Shown: positions 24,441 through 32,135 of the stretch, one piece after another
Layout of the letters: each line of letters begins with the position of its first letter
Position numbering within the stretch: position 1 is the stretch's first letter
From: Megasphaera sp. NM10
GTDB taxonomy: Bacteria > Bacillota > Negativicutes > Veillonellales > Megasphaeraceae
DNA length: 32,700 bases
Assembly (NCBI RefSeq): GCF_000417505.1
Contig: NZ_APHY01000046.1
Coordinates: 38 to 32,737, forward strand
Reading direction: 5' to 3'
Notes under the pieces: model-generated
Databases searched by the model: none
What the model saw: only the letters and a program-made list of their open reading frames with translations
Told to the model about the DNA's origin: nothing
Program-made: the position numbers and the translations under genes

Positions 24441-25796
24441 CTTACTCCGTGCAGCTGAAGGGACGATGCCGATGGCACAGAGAATCGTAAAGACGATGAA
24501 GGCCTGCTGGATGTGCTGGGCCAGCCAATCCGAGGCAGCCGAGGCCCCGCTTTGCGACAGAATCAGGGTGATGATAGCCACACTGAGGACCTGACCGATG
24601 AGGCGGACCGTACTGACGACAGACGAGGCAGCGCCGTAATATTTTGGCGTCACAGCCCCCATGATAGCATTGTTATTCGGTGCCGTGAACAGGGCAAAGC
24701 CGATGCCGATGATGACTAGGGCCAGGGCGATGAGCCAGAAAAAAGGGTAAGAGACATCCACCGCTAAGAGACAGAGGCCAAAGGTAATCAAAATCATGCC
24801 GGAAGAAGCCAGGACGGCTGGATTGATACGGTCCGACAGGGCCCCGGTGACAGGGGACAAGAGGGTCATCAGTACGGGCTGAATCAGTAAAACCAGCCCC
24901 GTATCGCGGGCATTGAGGCCGGTAATGCGCTGCAAGTAAATGGACAAGAGGAAACTGATGCCGAAGGTCGCGCAGTAATTGAGCATGGCCGCCAGACTGG
25001 AACAAGAGAAGACGCGGTTGCCTGCAAAAATACGGACTGGCAGGACTGGGCTTTTCCGGTGCCATTCACCGTATAAGAAAGCTAGGAACAAGAGGAGACC
25101 GGCAGCTAAGAGGTATTTGGCGTATGCCAGAGTCATTACTTCCGATAAGCCAACCATAATGGCAATCATGGCCAGGGCATACAACAGACTGCCAGGCAAA
25201 TCGAGACTGCCTTTCGCGTTGACGATCCATTCTTCCTTCGTCATGCTGCGGGCTGCAATCAGCCAGGCCAGGGCACAGATGAAGGCGATGAAATAAAAAA
25301 TCGTCTTCCAGCCTAAGTAATAAGAAAAGAAGCCGCCCAGGACAGGCCCAAAGGACAGGCCGCAATATACGGCGGCAATCGTAAAGCCCATGGCCCGGCC
25401 GCGGCGCTGTGGCGGCGTGACCAGGGATACGATGGCCATGCTGGTCGCGAAAATACTGGCACTGCCCAGCCCCTGCAGGATGCGCAGCAAGAACAGACCG
25501 TACAAGGAGTTCACAAAATAAACGGCCAGCGAAGAGACACAGAACAAGGAGACGCCGAATAAAAAGATATGACGCTTGCCAATCCGGTCGGCAATCTTGC
25601 TGATTGGCATGATGGTCACGGTCGAAGAAATCAAGAACAACTCAATGACCCAACTGAGCTGAGCATCAGTCGCACCATAAGCCGTACCGATGCTAGGCAG
25701 GGCTGTCGTCAGGGCGCTGCTGGTAAAAGGATTGATGAAAGATACCATCATGACGACGGCTAAAATCGTATTTTCATAAGATAAAAATCGCTGCAT
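24438..25796 (-). CDS. MFS drug/solute exporter (DHA2-like, 14-helix type)
   Basis: This 452-residue membrane protein has about 14 hydrophobic helices. The N-terminus FINPFTSSALTTALPSIG and SWVIELFLISSTV match the DHA2 start. ADRIGKRHIFLFG is the loop 2-3 signature. RILQGLGSASIFATSMAIV is motif B with its Arg, and GPVLGGFFSYYLGWKTIFY is motif C, diagnostic of antiporters. It probably exports drugs or organic ions with protons. The ATG follows GGAGGG by about nine bases. The gene is single, with its own promoter, converging on the small secreted-protein gene. Confidence 0.87.
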   Translation of the reverse strand: MQRFLSYENTILAVVMMVSFINPFTSSALTTALPSIGTAYGATDAQLSWVIELFLISSTVTIMPISKIADRIGKRHIFLFGVSLFCVSSLAVYFVNSLYGLFLLRILQGLGSASIFATSMAIVSLVTPPQRRGRAMGFTIAAVYCGLSFGPVLGGFFSYYLGWKTIFYFIAFICALAWLIAARSMTKEEWIVNAKGSLDLPGSLLYALAMIAIMVGLSEVMTLAYAKYLLAAGLLLFLAFLYGEWHRKSPVLPVRIFAGNRVFSCSSLAAMLNYCATFGISFLLSIYLQRITGLNARDTGLVLLIQPVLMTLLSPVTGALSDRINPAVLASSGMILITFGLCLLAVDVSYPFFWLIALALVIIGIGFALFTAPNNNAIMGAVTPKYYGAASSVVSTVRLIGQVLSVAIITLILSQSGASAASDWLAQHIQQAFIVFTILCAIGIVPSAARSK

Positions 25797-25838
25797 CGCG
25801 AATAACCCTCCGTAAAAATAAATTGATAGATAAATGTA

Positions 25839-25867
25839 ATTATACTGCCAGAGAAAATCATTCGCAA
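25839..25867 (-). promoter_or_regulatory. Promoter of the MFS gene
   Basis: On the reverse strand TTGCGA (25862-25867), a 17-base spacer, and TATAAT (25839-25844), about 45 bases before the start. Confidence 0.7.
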
Positions 25868-26336
25868 GAAATAATTTTTTGAACTATTTTTACGAGAAAA
25901 GGCTGATTTTGCAAATAGTTGATTAGCTCAACTATTAAAACACTACTGTATAGAAAAAAAGGCCCATATCCATAGATAATATAACACATCAGCCTGATAC
26001 TAAATCATGCGATAATACGACAATATCGCGGACTATATAGCGATTCGCACAATCCAGGCGTCGACTCCGCTTAGTGTACCCAAAAATACCACGGATCCTA
26101 TATCCGATTCCAACCAGCCTGCATAAGCCTAACAATATATATATCTCTGCAAACAGATACAGATATATATTATAAAACACAGAAAAACTTTTCATCAAAA
26201 AAATAATAGCATATCAGCAGGGAGAATCACAAATAGCCAAGATAAAATAAATGAATTCAATCAATGACTGCGAAGAACTCGATACAGCGATTTTGCAGTC
26301 ATTTTGAACATGGGGTAGAAATAGCCCCTCGATTAC

Positions 26337-26359
26337 TTCCGATAACGTTAAATTATCGG
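26337..26359. repeat. Recombinase-type core site, copy 2 (candidate element end)
   Basis: TTCCGATAA (26337-26345), spacer CGTTAAA, TTATCGG (26353-26359). Arms and 7-base spacing equal those of the repeat beside the integrase (19203-19227), but the spacer sequence differs and the last two bases are CA instead of AA. Arm-like direct repeats follow 135 bp to the right, toward the relaxase. Confidence 0.5.
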
Positions 26360-26493
26360 CAGTAATAAAATGGGAGATTCTGGGAGCATCTGTAAAGCTT
26401 TATGAACGGCTTTATTAAGCCAATTATGAGGTATCATGTCGCATTGTCAATATTCTTCAAATCTTGTCAAATTCCCTTAATTTTCATTTCAAA

Positions 26494-26586
26494 GTGGGAA
26501 GTTTTGTGGGAAGTTTTTGTGGGATGTTTTACTAGCTGAATCGCCTAAATTTTTATTTCAATGTGGGAAGTTTTGTGGGAAATTTT
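26494..26586 (+). repeat. Five GTGGGAAGTTTT direct repeats in two blocks
   Basis: Units start at 26494, 26506, 26519, 26563 and 26575: three in tandem, 32 bases of other sequence, then two more. Both blocks are preceded by ATTTCAAA/ATTTCAAT. Possible roles are arm-type integrase sites or iterons. Confidence 0.65.
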
Positions 26587-26602
26587 GATAATAGCATATA
26601 GG

Positions 26603-26640
26603 AAAAATACCACCGTAAATTAACTACGGTGGTATTTTAA
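26603..26640. terminator. Terminator of the relaxase gene
   Basis: AAATACCACCGTA / TACGGTGGTATTT form a perfect 13-bp stem with a 7-base loop. On the reverse strand it is followed by TTTTTCC, ending the leftward relaxase transcript 15 bases after its stop. Confidence 0.82.
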
Positions 26641-26654
26641 TTATTATACTAAAT

Positions 26655-28712
26655 CTACAGACTCCAGCCACGGTACATTTCTTCTTCGACTCGTTCCAGT
26701 TCATCTTTCTTTTTGTGATGATCTTCATCATCCCACCATGCCTGGTATCGGCCGTGAGTATCTTCGACTGCTTTTTCCAGGAAGTGGTTGATTTTTCCCA
26801 AGACTTCCGTCTGGCGCTGCTGATGGACGGCCTCTGTATGGGGCGGATAGTGATTGCCTTCTCCTCGCTTGAGAATTGTCTTCTTGGCACTGCCATAGAG
26901 CCGAACGGTGTCTTTAGTCCGGGAAACATCGAGGATTTCTTTTCCATCAGGTCCCATAGTCAGCGTATACACAGAAGCCTGGCCTTTTTCGACGGTATCT
27001 CCCAAAAGGAGTGCCGTCTTTTTTTGTGGTTCCAATTTCCCTGTCGGTATATCACTCAGGACTACATAGGCCCGGCCATTGTGAGACAGTATCTGGAAGT
27101 CTTTCAATGGTTTGCCACCTTCCAGTTTGCTGTGACGCATGACGAGTCTTGGCAGCTGCCGTGAATACAGGATTCGATCCGAGTCCGGAACGTTTTCCTT
27201 GAGTTCGGCTGCTTTGGCCAGATACATCTTTTCTTTGTTTTTAGCTTTGATGACTTTACCGTAGATCTTCTTGGCGTCTTCCTGGATAGCTTTATTCTGT
27301 TGGGTCAGTTCGTCTACGATGCGCTGGATGTCATCTTCTTTATTACGCAGTTCTTCATTATAATCCTTCAACTGTTTTTCCATGGCCTGTTTTTGGCGCA
27401 GCTTATCTGAATAAGACAGATAGAATTCCTTTTTCTGCTTATATGGGACGTCTTTCAGCTCGATATACTTCTTTTCCATTGGCTTGAGTTCTTCCAGGAT
27501 ACGTTGATGACGCTTCTTCAGATTATGATAATCCTTACCGATGATACGTTCGATAGCTATATTTCTAAACAAACGTTCTGGGATGACTTTGGCCTTGACT
27601 TCTTTATATTTTGCCAGCTGTTCAGCCTGCCTTTTTGCCTGTTCCTTAGCCCGTGCTTTTAGGCCAGCATAGACGTCGTTCGCCGTGACAACAATCGGTT
27701 CATTTGCCAGTTCTTCTGCCTTTTCATCGTCAGCCTCAGCAGACAGCTTGGTTTCCATTTCCAAGATTTCTTCCTGACGGATGCGCTGTTCTTCCAATTC
27801 GATTTCCTTGATGACCCGGCGCAGCACTTTATCAATGGCAAAGCAGGTGATTTTCTGTTCCATGACACTCCCTTCCGTGTCTGTCGTTTCCGTCGTTTCA
27901 GCTTCACTGCTGCTGTCATCAGGAGACTCTGTCTGTTCGTCGATTTCCCGTACCCGTTCCTGAATCCGTTCCATGACTTTCGGGTTCTTGTAGGCTTCGC
28001 CTAAATGAGGCGCAGGAATCCTGTCGAGCTTTTCGGCTTCTTCAAAACGGCCCTGATTCAGCAGGTCCTGACGCTGGGCAGCCAGGGATTTCTCGCTGAT
28101 TTCCCGTTTGATGCCCAGTTCTTTGAATTTACGGTTGACGATGTCGGCCCACATCTTGCGCATGGCAGCATTTCCCTGATGGCTCTGATAATAGCGATCG
28201 GCCAGATACCCAGAACACGGTTCCCCATGCTGGTTGACGGCATACTGCTTGAAATACATGTCCGGTCCGAGGGGCCGGTCTTTTTCTATGCTCTTTTCAC
28301 AGAACATGAGATGGCAGTGGATGTTCCGGTGGTCATGGTCATAGGCAGCTTCTTTATCGTGGATGGCATAGGTGAAGGCGTGATTTTTTCCGATTCCGGA
28401 CTCCTTCAGGAACTCTTCGACTAGGGCGATATTGTCATCCAGGCTCAGTTCTTCCTGCAAGCCCATGCGGATTTCACGGTAGGCCCGGCCTTTGACACGG
28501 CGGTTCTCTTCGGCAGCATCCCAGAATTCGCCGGCATCCTGTGCCCAGTCCGGCAGGTTCCCGGAGGAGGTGAAGACCAGGTCTTCCTTCTTGCCCTTCA
28601 TGTGGGCATAGAGCCCCTGACGGCAGATATAGTCGTAGTGCGCGCGTGTATTTATCTTTGTTCCGTCTGCCCTTTTTGCATGGGGATGATTGCCGAAATA
28701 ATAGAGTGCCAT
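26655..28712 (-). CDS. MobA/MobL-family (MOBQ) relaxase
   Basis: This 685-residue protein has its relaxase domain in the first 250 residues. The candidate nucleophile is Tyr26 or Tyr28 in RAHYDYICRQG. The metal-binding histidines lie in DHDHRNIHCHLMFCEK (H126, H128, H132, H134). GYLADRYYQSHQGNAAMRKMWADIVNR is usual in this family. Residues 240-520 are long, charged and probably coiled coil. The enzyme should nick oriT, stay bound to the 5' end and pilot the strand to the coupling protein. The start at 28712 follows GAGG by seven bases. The gene is transcribed leftward, away from the oriT and the T4SS genes. Confidence 0.9.
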   Translation of the reverse strand: MALYYFGNHPHAKRADGTKINTRAHYDYICRQGLYAHMKGKKEDLVFTSSGNLPDWAQDAGEFWDAAEENRRVKGRAYREIRMGLQEELSLDDNIALVEEFLKESGIGKNHAFTYAIHDKEAAYDHDHRNIHCHLMFCEKSIEKDRPLGPDMYFKQYAVNQHGEPCSGYLADRYYQSHQGNAAMRKMWADIVNRKFKELGIKREISEKSLAAQRQDLLNQGRFEEAEKLDRIPAPHLGEAYKNPKVMERIQERVREIDEQTESPDDSSSEAETTETTDTEGSVMEQKITCFAIDKVLRRVIKEIELEEQRIRQEEILEMETKLSAEADDEKAEELANEPIVVTANDVYAGLKARAKEQAKRQAEQLAKYKEVKAKVIPERLFRNIAIERIIGKDYHNLKKRHQRILEELKPMEKKYIELKDVPYKQKKEFYLSYSDKLRQKQAMEKQLKDYNEELRNKEDDIQRIVDELTQQNKAIQEDAKKIYGKVIKAKNKEKMYLAKAAELKENVPDSDRILYSRQLPRLVMRHSKLEGGKPLKDFQILSHNGRAYVVLSDIPTGKLEPQKKTALLLGDTVEKGQASVYTLTMGPDGKEILDVSRTKDTVRLYGSAKKTILKRGEGNHYPPHTEAVHQQRQTEVLGKINHFLEKAVEDTHGRYQAWWDDEDHHKKKDELERVEEEMYRGWSL

Positions 28713-28768
28713 AGCCTACCTCGAAGAATTTATAGAAATTTTATAATTTGCACTTTTATGTAGTGACA

Positions 28769-28875
28769 GGCCACTTGTGGCCTACGCCGCAGGCGTCCTC
28801 CGGAGGAGGCCCTTTCCGCTGCTTGCGGAAAGCGCATGGCACGTCTCGTAAGAGACATGCGTAAATGCGCATCCA
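28769..28875 (+). other. oriT: Origin of transfer (oriT) with IncQ-like nic core
   Basis: Between the divergent relaxase and virB8 genes lies a cluster of perfect hairpins: GGCCAC/GTGGCC (28769-28782), ACGCC/GGCGT (28784-28796), CCTCCGGAGG (28797-28806), CTTTCCGC/GCGGAAAG (28812-28832), and GTCTC/GAGAC (28843-28856) extended by CGCAT/ATGCG. Directly after the last stem comes TAAATGCGC (28862-28870). MOBQ plasmids of the R1162/RSF1010 type have the same order, a stem followed by TAAATGCG|C, so nicking is predicted after 28869 on the plus strand. Confidence 0.72.
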
Positions 28876-29080
28876 TTGTTTTTGATCTTTTACCGATAAC
28901 CTTATTATACCATCGGTTACCGCTAAATAAAATATATTACCGTGATATTCTGAAAAATTACCCGTCATATTTTCCAATAAAACGAGCATTTATAATACAT
29001 TACGCCGACAAATCACCTATTTACATTTTATTTTTAATGTGATATTTTTATGACAAACATAATATAAGGAGGTGTGTTTA
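28876..29080. other. AT-rich leader region upstream of the T4SS genes
   Basis: About 200 AT-rich bases. A possible promoter is TTGATC (28878-28883) with TATACC 18 bases on. CCGAT/ATCGG arms (28893 and 28911) could be an operator. AAGGAGG lies just before virB8. I see no gene. Confidence 0.4.
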
Positions 29081-29851
29081 ATGTCATTATTACCACATCA
29101 TACGACGCCACCTGCCGGGAAAGGGACAGACCCGCTGGAGAAAGGCCCGATGAAGCCCTTTGGCAACGTCCTCATGAATATGGACCAGGACCGCCGGAAT
29201 GCATACTGGCTCATGAAGGCCTGTGTCGTCATCATCGGTATCGCTGTCGTATCCGTTGTGGCTATCGCTACGACATATAATTACAAAACCTATGTAGTCC
29301 GTGTCGATAATGCAACCGGACAGGTCGATACCGGTGGGCAGTTGAAATCGACGAATTACGTTCCTCAACAGGCCGAAATCAAGCATTTCCTGGGCCAGTT
29401 CATCCTGGATACCCGCACGGTCCCCCTCGACCCGGTCCTTTTCAAGAACAACATCGACCGGTCACAGCACTTCATGACCCGCGAAGCCAGCACCAAGATG
29501 GCTTCCATGCTGAAGTCCGATAATCCGCGGACGAAACTCGGCAAGATGACGATCCAGCCGGTCATCAAGTCCATTCAGCTGCAGCCGGGCTCGAAATCGA
29601 CGTATCAGGTCCGTTGGTCGGAAGAATCATTTTCCTTGAGTGGCGGCATGAGCAATAAGAAAGTTAACTACGTCGCCCTCTTCTCCGTCGGCATCGACCC
29701 TCCCAGCAAGGAAGACGAACTGCTCATCAACCCACTGGGCCTCAAGATTCAGGACCTCACCATTTCGATTGAATCGACATCTTCGGCTTCCCCATCCGAT
29801 TCTTCGGATAACGAACCGGCTCCGACTGAAAGAGGAGGTAAGATCGAATGA
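29081..29851 (+). CDS. Type IV secretion inner-membrane protein VirB8/TrbF
   Basis: This 256-residue protein has a short cytoplasmic N-terminus (NVLMNMDQDRRNAYWLMKA) and one transmembrane helix (about residues 45-68, ACVVIIGIAVVSVVAIATTY). A periplasmic NTF2-like domain follows with TYVVRVDNATGQV, RTVPLDPVLF and YQVRWSEE. That is the TrbF/VirB8 plan. It helps assemble the conjugation channel at the inner membrane. The ATG is eight bases after AAGGAGG. The last bases overlap the next gene (ATGA). The acidic Ser-rich C-terminal tail is probably disordered. Confidence 0.85.
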   Translation: MSLLPHHTTPPAGKGTDPLEKGPMKPFGNVLMNMDQDRRNAYWLMKACVVIIGIAVVSVVAIATTYNYKTYVVRVDNATGQVDTGGQLKSTNYVPQQAEIKHFLGQFILDTRTVPLDPVLFKNNIDRSQHFMTREASTKMASMLKSDNPRTKLGKMTIQPVIKSIQLQPGSKSTYQVRWSEESFSLSGGMSNKKVNYVALFSVGIDPPSKEDELLINPLGLKIQDLTISIESTSSASPSDSSDNEPAPTERGGKIE

Positions 29852-30663
29852 TGAAATATACCCTGCTCGCAGCCGGGCTCATCTGCTGCCTATGTACATC
29901 GGCGTATGCCATGGATAAATCGACATACTTCACCGGTGATGGCGACTGCACGGCTGCCAAAGTAGTCTACGACTATAAACCGGACAGCCTCTTCCAGGTC
30001 AATGCACAGATGGGCTTCGTTTCAGACATTCAGCTGAAGCCTGGCGAAAAGATCACCTACATCGGTGCCGGCGACACGAAACGCTGGCTCATCGACCAGT
30101 CGACAGTCGGCAATGCCGAACATATCTACATCAAGCCGCTGGCACCGGGAATCCAGACCAACATGATTATCAACACCGACGCTCACAGCTACCGGTTGTA
30201 CCTCGTATCGGTATCCGAAAACTATACGCCTATCGTACAGTTCAGCTTCCCTAACGAATCGTTCCGCAAGGCTCTGGCCGCCCCTCTTCCCTGGAAGAAC
30301 AAGGAAGAGAAAAAATACTTCGACATTTACACCGTAAAGAAGGGCAATACCTACGTACCCAAGGACATTAACCGCAAGTACGAAATCCATAAGCATGGCA
30401 ACCTCGATGTATCAGTCCTGCCGTCGGAAATCTTCGATGACGGCATCCATACCTACATCAATATGCCGAAGTCTAATAAATATGACCAGCCGACATTGTA
30501 TAACGTCCAGGACGGGAAGCTGACCCTCGTCAACTACCGTATCCGTGACGGCTATATCATCGCAGACCGGGTCTTTACCAAAGCCCGTCTCTGCTATACC
30601 TCTAAATCTTATGTAGACATCACTCCATCCGATTCAATCTATAAAGGAGGCGGATCGAAATGA
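29848..30663 (+). CDS. Type IV secretion protein VirB9/TrbG
   Basis: This 271-residue protein has a Sec signal peptide (LLAAGLICCLCTSAYA, cut before MDKS). The VirB9 N-terminal domain shows IQLKPGEKITYIGAGDTKRW, YIKPLAPGIQTNMIINTD and YRLYLVS. The C-terminal beta domain has DGIHTYINMP and IRDGYIIADRVFTKARL. VirB9 joins VirB10 (and often a VirB7 lipoprotein, not seen here) in the core complex between the membranes, which implies a diderm host. The start overlaps the virB8 stop, with AGGAGG inside virB8. It overlaps virB10 by four bases. Confidence 0.87.
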   Translation: MMKYTLLAAGLICCLCTSAYAMDKSTYFTGDGDCTAAKVVYDYKPDSLFQVNAQMGFVSDIQLKPGEKITYIGAGDTKRWLIDQSTVGNAEHIYIKPLAPGIQTNMIINTDAHSYRLYLVSVSENYTPIVQFSFPNESFRKALAAPLPWKNKEEKKYFDIYTVKKGNTYVPKDINRKYEIHKHGNLDVSVLPSEIFDDGIHTYINMPKSNKYDQPTLYNVQDGKLTLVNYRIRDGYIIADRVFTKARLCYTSKSYVDITPSDSIYKGGGSK

Positions 30664-32135
30664 TTGACTTGCGTTATAACCTTTCCATGCTGGCGTATAA
30701 GCTGAAAGACAAGCTGAACCGGAAGAAAGGCCACAATGAGGAAGACCTCGACGAGCCGGATTTCCGTACCGACTTCACCAGTGATGAGGATACGGACCAG
30801 CCTCTCTCCGACATAGACGAAGAGACACCGGAAGATGGTGATCTCATCATCCCTGACGATGAAGAAGACGAAGGTTCCCAGGCAAAGATGCTCCGCCGGA
30901 AACACATCCTGCTCGCCGCCGGATCCATTCTCTTCATCGGCGCCGGAGCCATGGCCTACTCGTCATTGAATCCGACGACGGCCAGCGGCAAAGAGTCGAA
31001 AAAAGCTTTATCCCAGAATGTCGCCCAGGCACAGGATACGGACCTTCCGACCAAGTACAGCGACATCTCTAAATATCAGAAGAATGCCAAGACCGGTAAA
31101 GACGGAAAGACGCCGACAACAGCTTCCGAAAATGGGCAGCCTGTTCCTCCCTCTTCCGGCTATGGAAACGGCACTTCTTCCTCTTCATCGTCCCGGTCAT
31201 CCGGTACGTCATCGAACCGCTCTTATAATGCCCAACCGGCTGTTTCCCGTTCATCGGCACCGCGTGCATCAGCCTCCGCTCCTTCTGCTGCCGCGGCGCC
31301 GCGGGCAACAGCTACGGTAACGCCTTCTCCGACACCGGCGAAACCGCAGATGTCGGAAGAAGAAAAGGCAGCCCTCAAAGCACAGCAGGCAGCTGAAAAA
31401 GCAGAAAACGATGCCATGAACAGCAGCATCGCTTTCAAGATTGCCACCGCCGTCACACAGGCTGTCAGCGGAACCGGTACGGCGCAGGCTGCGGAACCGA
31501 AACCGGATACTTCGTCGGCCTTCCAGCCGACGCCTTATGCACAGGATATGCCATCCGGTATGTATACCCTTCAGGCCGGCACGGTCATCCCGGCAACATT
31601 GCAGACGGGTATCACCAGTGACTCGCCGAACGGCGACTGCATCGCCATCGTCCGCCAGGACGTCTATGACAGCCTGACCGGCACGCATCTCCTTATCCCG
31701 CAGGGGTCAAAGATCATCGGCAAATATGGCCAGAGCGGTGCCCGCGGCAATCATCGCATCGGCGTCGCTTTCACCCGTATCATCCTGCCCGATGGGTCCA
31801 ATGTGAACCTGCCGAACCAGAACGCTATCGACGGGACCGGGATGCCGGGCCTGGCTGAAAAATATACCAATCATACAGGCTCGCTCTTCAAGACGGCCTT
31901 CATGACAGCCCTCCTCGGCAGCGCTGCTCAGTCAGCCACGGGCAATACGTCCGGCGACGATACCCGCAGTCCTGGTCAGGAAGCCGTCAGCGGTGCTGTG
32001 GCACAGGTCATGCAGACGGCCAGCCAGATTCTGAACCGCGAAGGCAATACCAGCCCGACCATCACCATTTCACCGGGCCATGCCTTCAACATCTTCATTA
32101 ACCAGGACCTGTCCCTGGGTGAGTACGATGAATAG
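30660..32135 (+). CDS. Type IV secretion core protein VirB10/TrbI
   Basis: This 491-residue protein has an acidic cytoplasmic N-terminus and one transmembrane helix (about 82-100, ILLAAGSILFIGAGAMAYSS). A long Ser/Pro/Ala-rich periplasmic linker (130-240) follows. The TrbI C-terminal barrel shows LQAGTVIPATLQTGI, TGTHLLIPQGSKIIGKYG, FTRIILPDGS and FNIFINQDLSL. VirB10 spans both membranes and senses the ATPases to gate the outer pore. It starts in ATGA overlap with virB9 after AAAGGAGG and overlaps the next gene by eight bases, so the four genes form one tightly coupled operon. Confidence 0.88.
   Translation: MIDLRYNLSMLAYKLKDKLNRKKGHNEEDLDEPDFRTDFTSDEDTDQPLSDIDEETPEDGDLIIPDDEEDEGSQAKMLRRKHILLAAGSILFIGAGAMAYSSLNPTTASGKESKKALSQNVAQAQDTDLPTKYSDISKYQKNAKTGKDGKTPTTASENGQPVPPSSGYGNGTSSSSSSRSSGTSSNRSYNAQPAVSRSSAPRASASAPSAAAAPRATATVTPSPTPAKPQMSEEEKAALKAQQAAEKAENDAMNSSIAFKIATAVTQAVSGTGTAQAAEPKPDTSSAFQPTPYAQDMPSGMYTLQAGTVIPATLQTGITSDSPNGDCIAIVRQDVYDSLTGTHLLIPQGSKIIGKYGQSGARGNHRIGVAFTRIILPDGSNVNLPNQNAIDGTGMPGLAEKYTNHTGSLFKTAFMTALLGSAAQSATGNTSGDDTRSPGQEAVSGAVAQVMQTASQILNREGNTSPTITISPGHAFNIFINQDLSLGEYDE

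Larger units (their letters stand above)
25868..26602. other. AT-rich noncoding boundary region of the conjugative element
   Basis: More than 700 bases without a credible gene. A 69-codon frame on the reverse strand (25989-26198) has no ribosome site and no family I recognise. Contents include a 9-7-7 inverted repeat (26337-26359), five GTGGGAAGTTTT-like units (26494-26586) and a 12-base direct repeat ATAATAGCATAT (26203-26214 and 26588-26599). It appears to be the junction between chromosome and the transfer element. Confidence 0.55.

Noticed and set aside
25989-26198. A 69-codon reverse frame in the element boundary region
   Set aside because: No ribosome site, no recognisable motif and a low-complexity start; insufficient to call a gene.
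26337-26359. attL/attR pair formed by the two TTCCGATAA repeats for the integrase at 18030
   Set aside because: A strict attL/attR pair should share the overlap sequence, and the 7-bp spacers differ; the DNA between them holds ordinary chromosomal genes. Kept only as related core sites.
26203-26599. 12-base direct repeat ATAATAGCATAT as a target-site duplication
   Set aside because: The 373 bases between the copies contain no transposon ends, and AT-rich 12-mers recur easily here.
28756-28989. A 77-codon reverse frame across the oriT region
   Set aside because: It reads through the hairpin cluster, has no ribosome site and matches no family; composition is driven by the palindromes.
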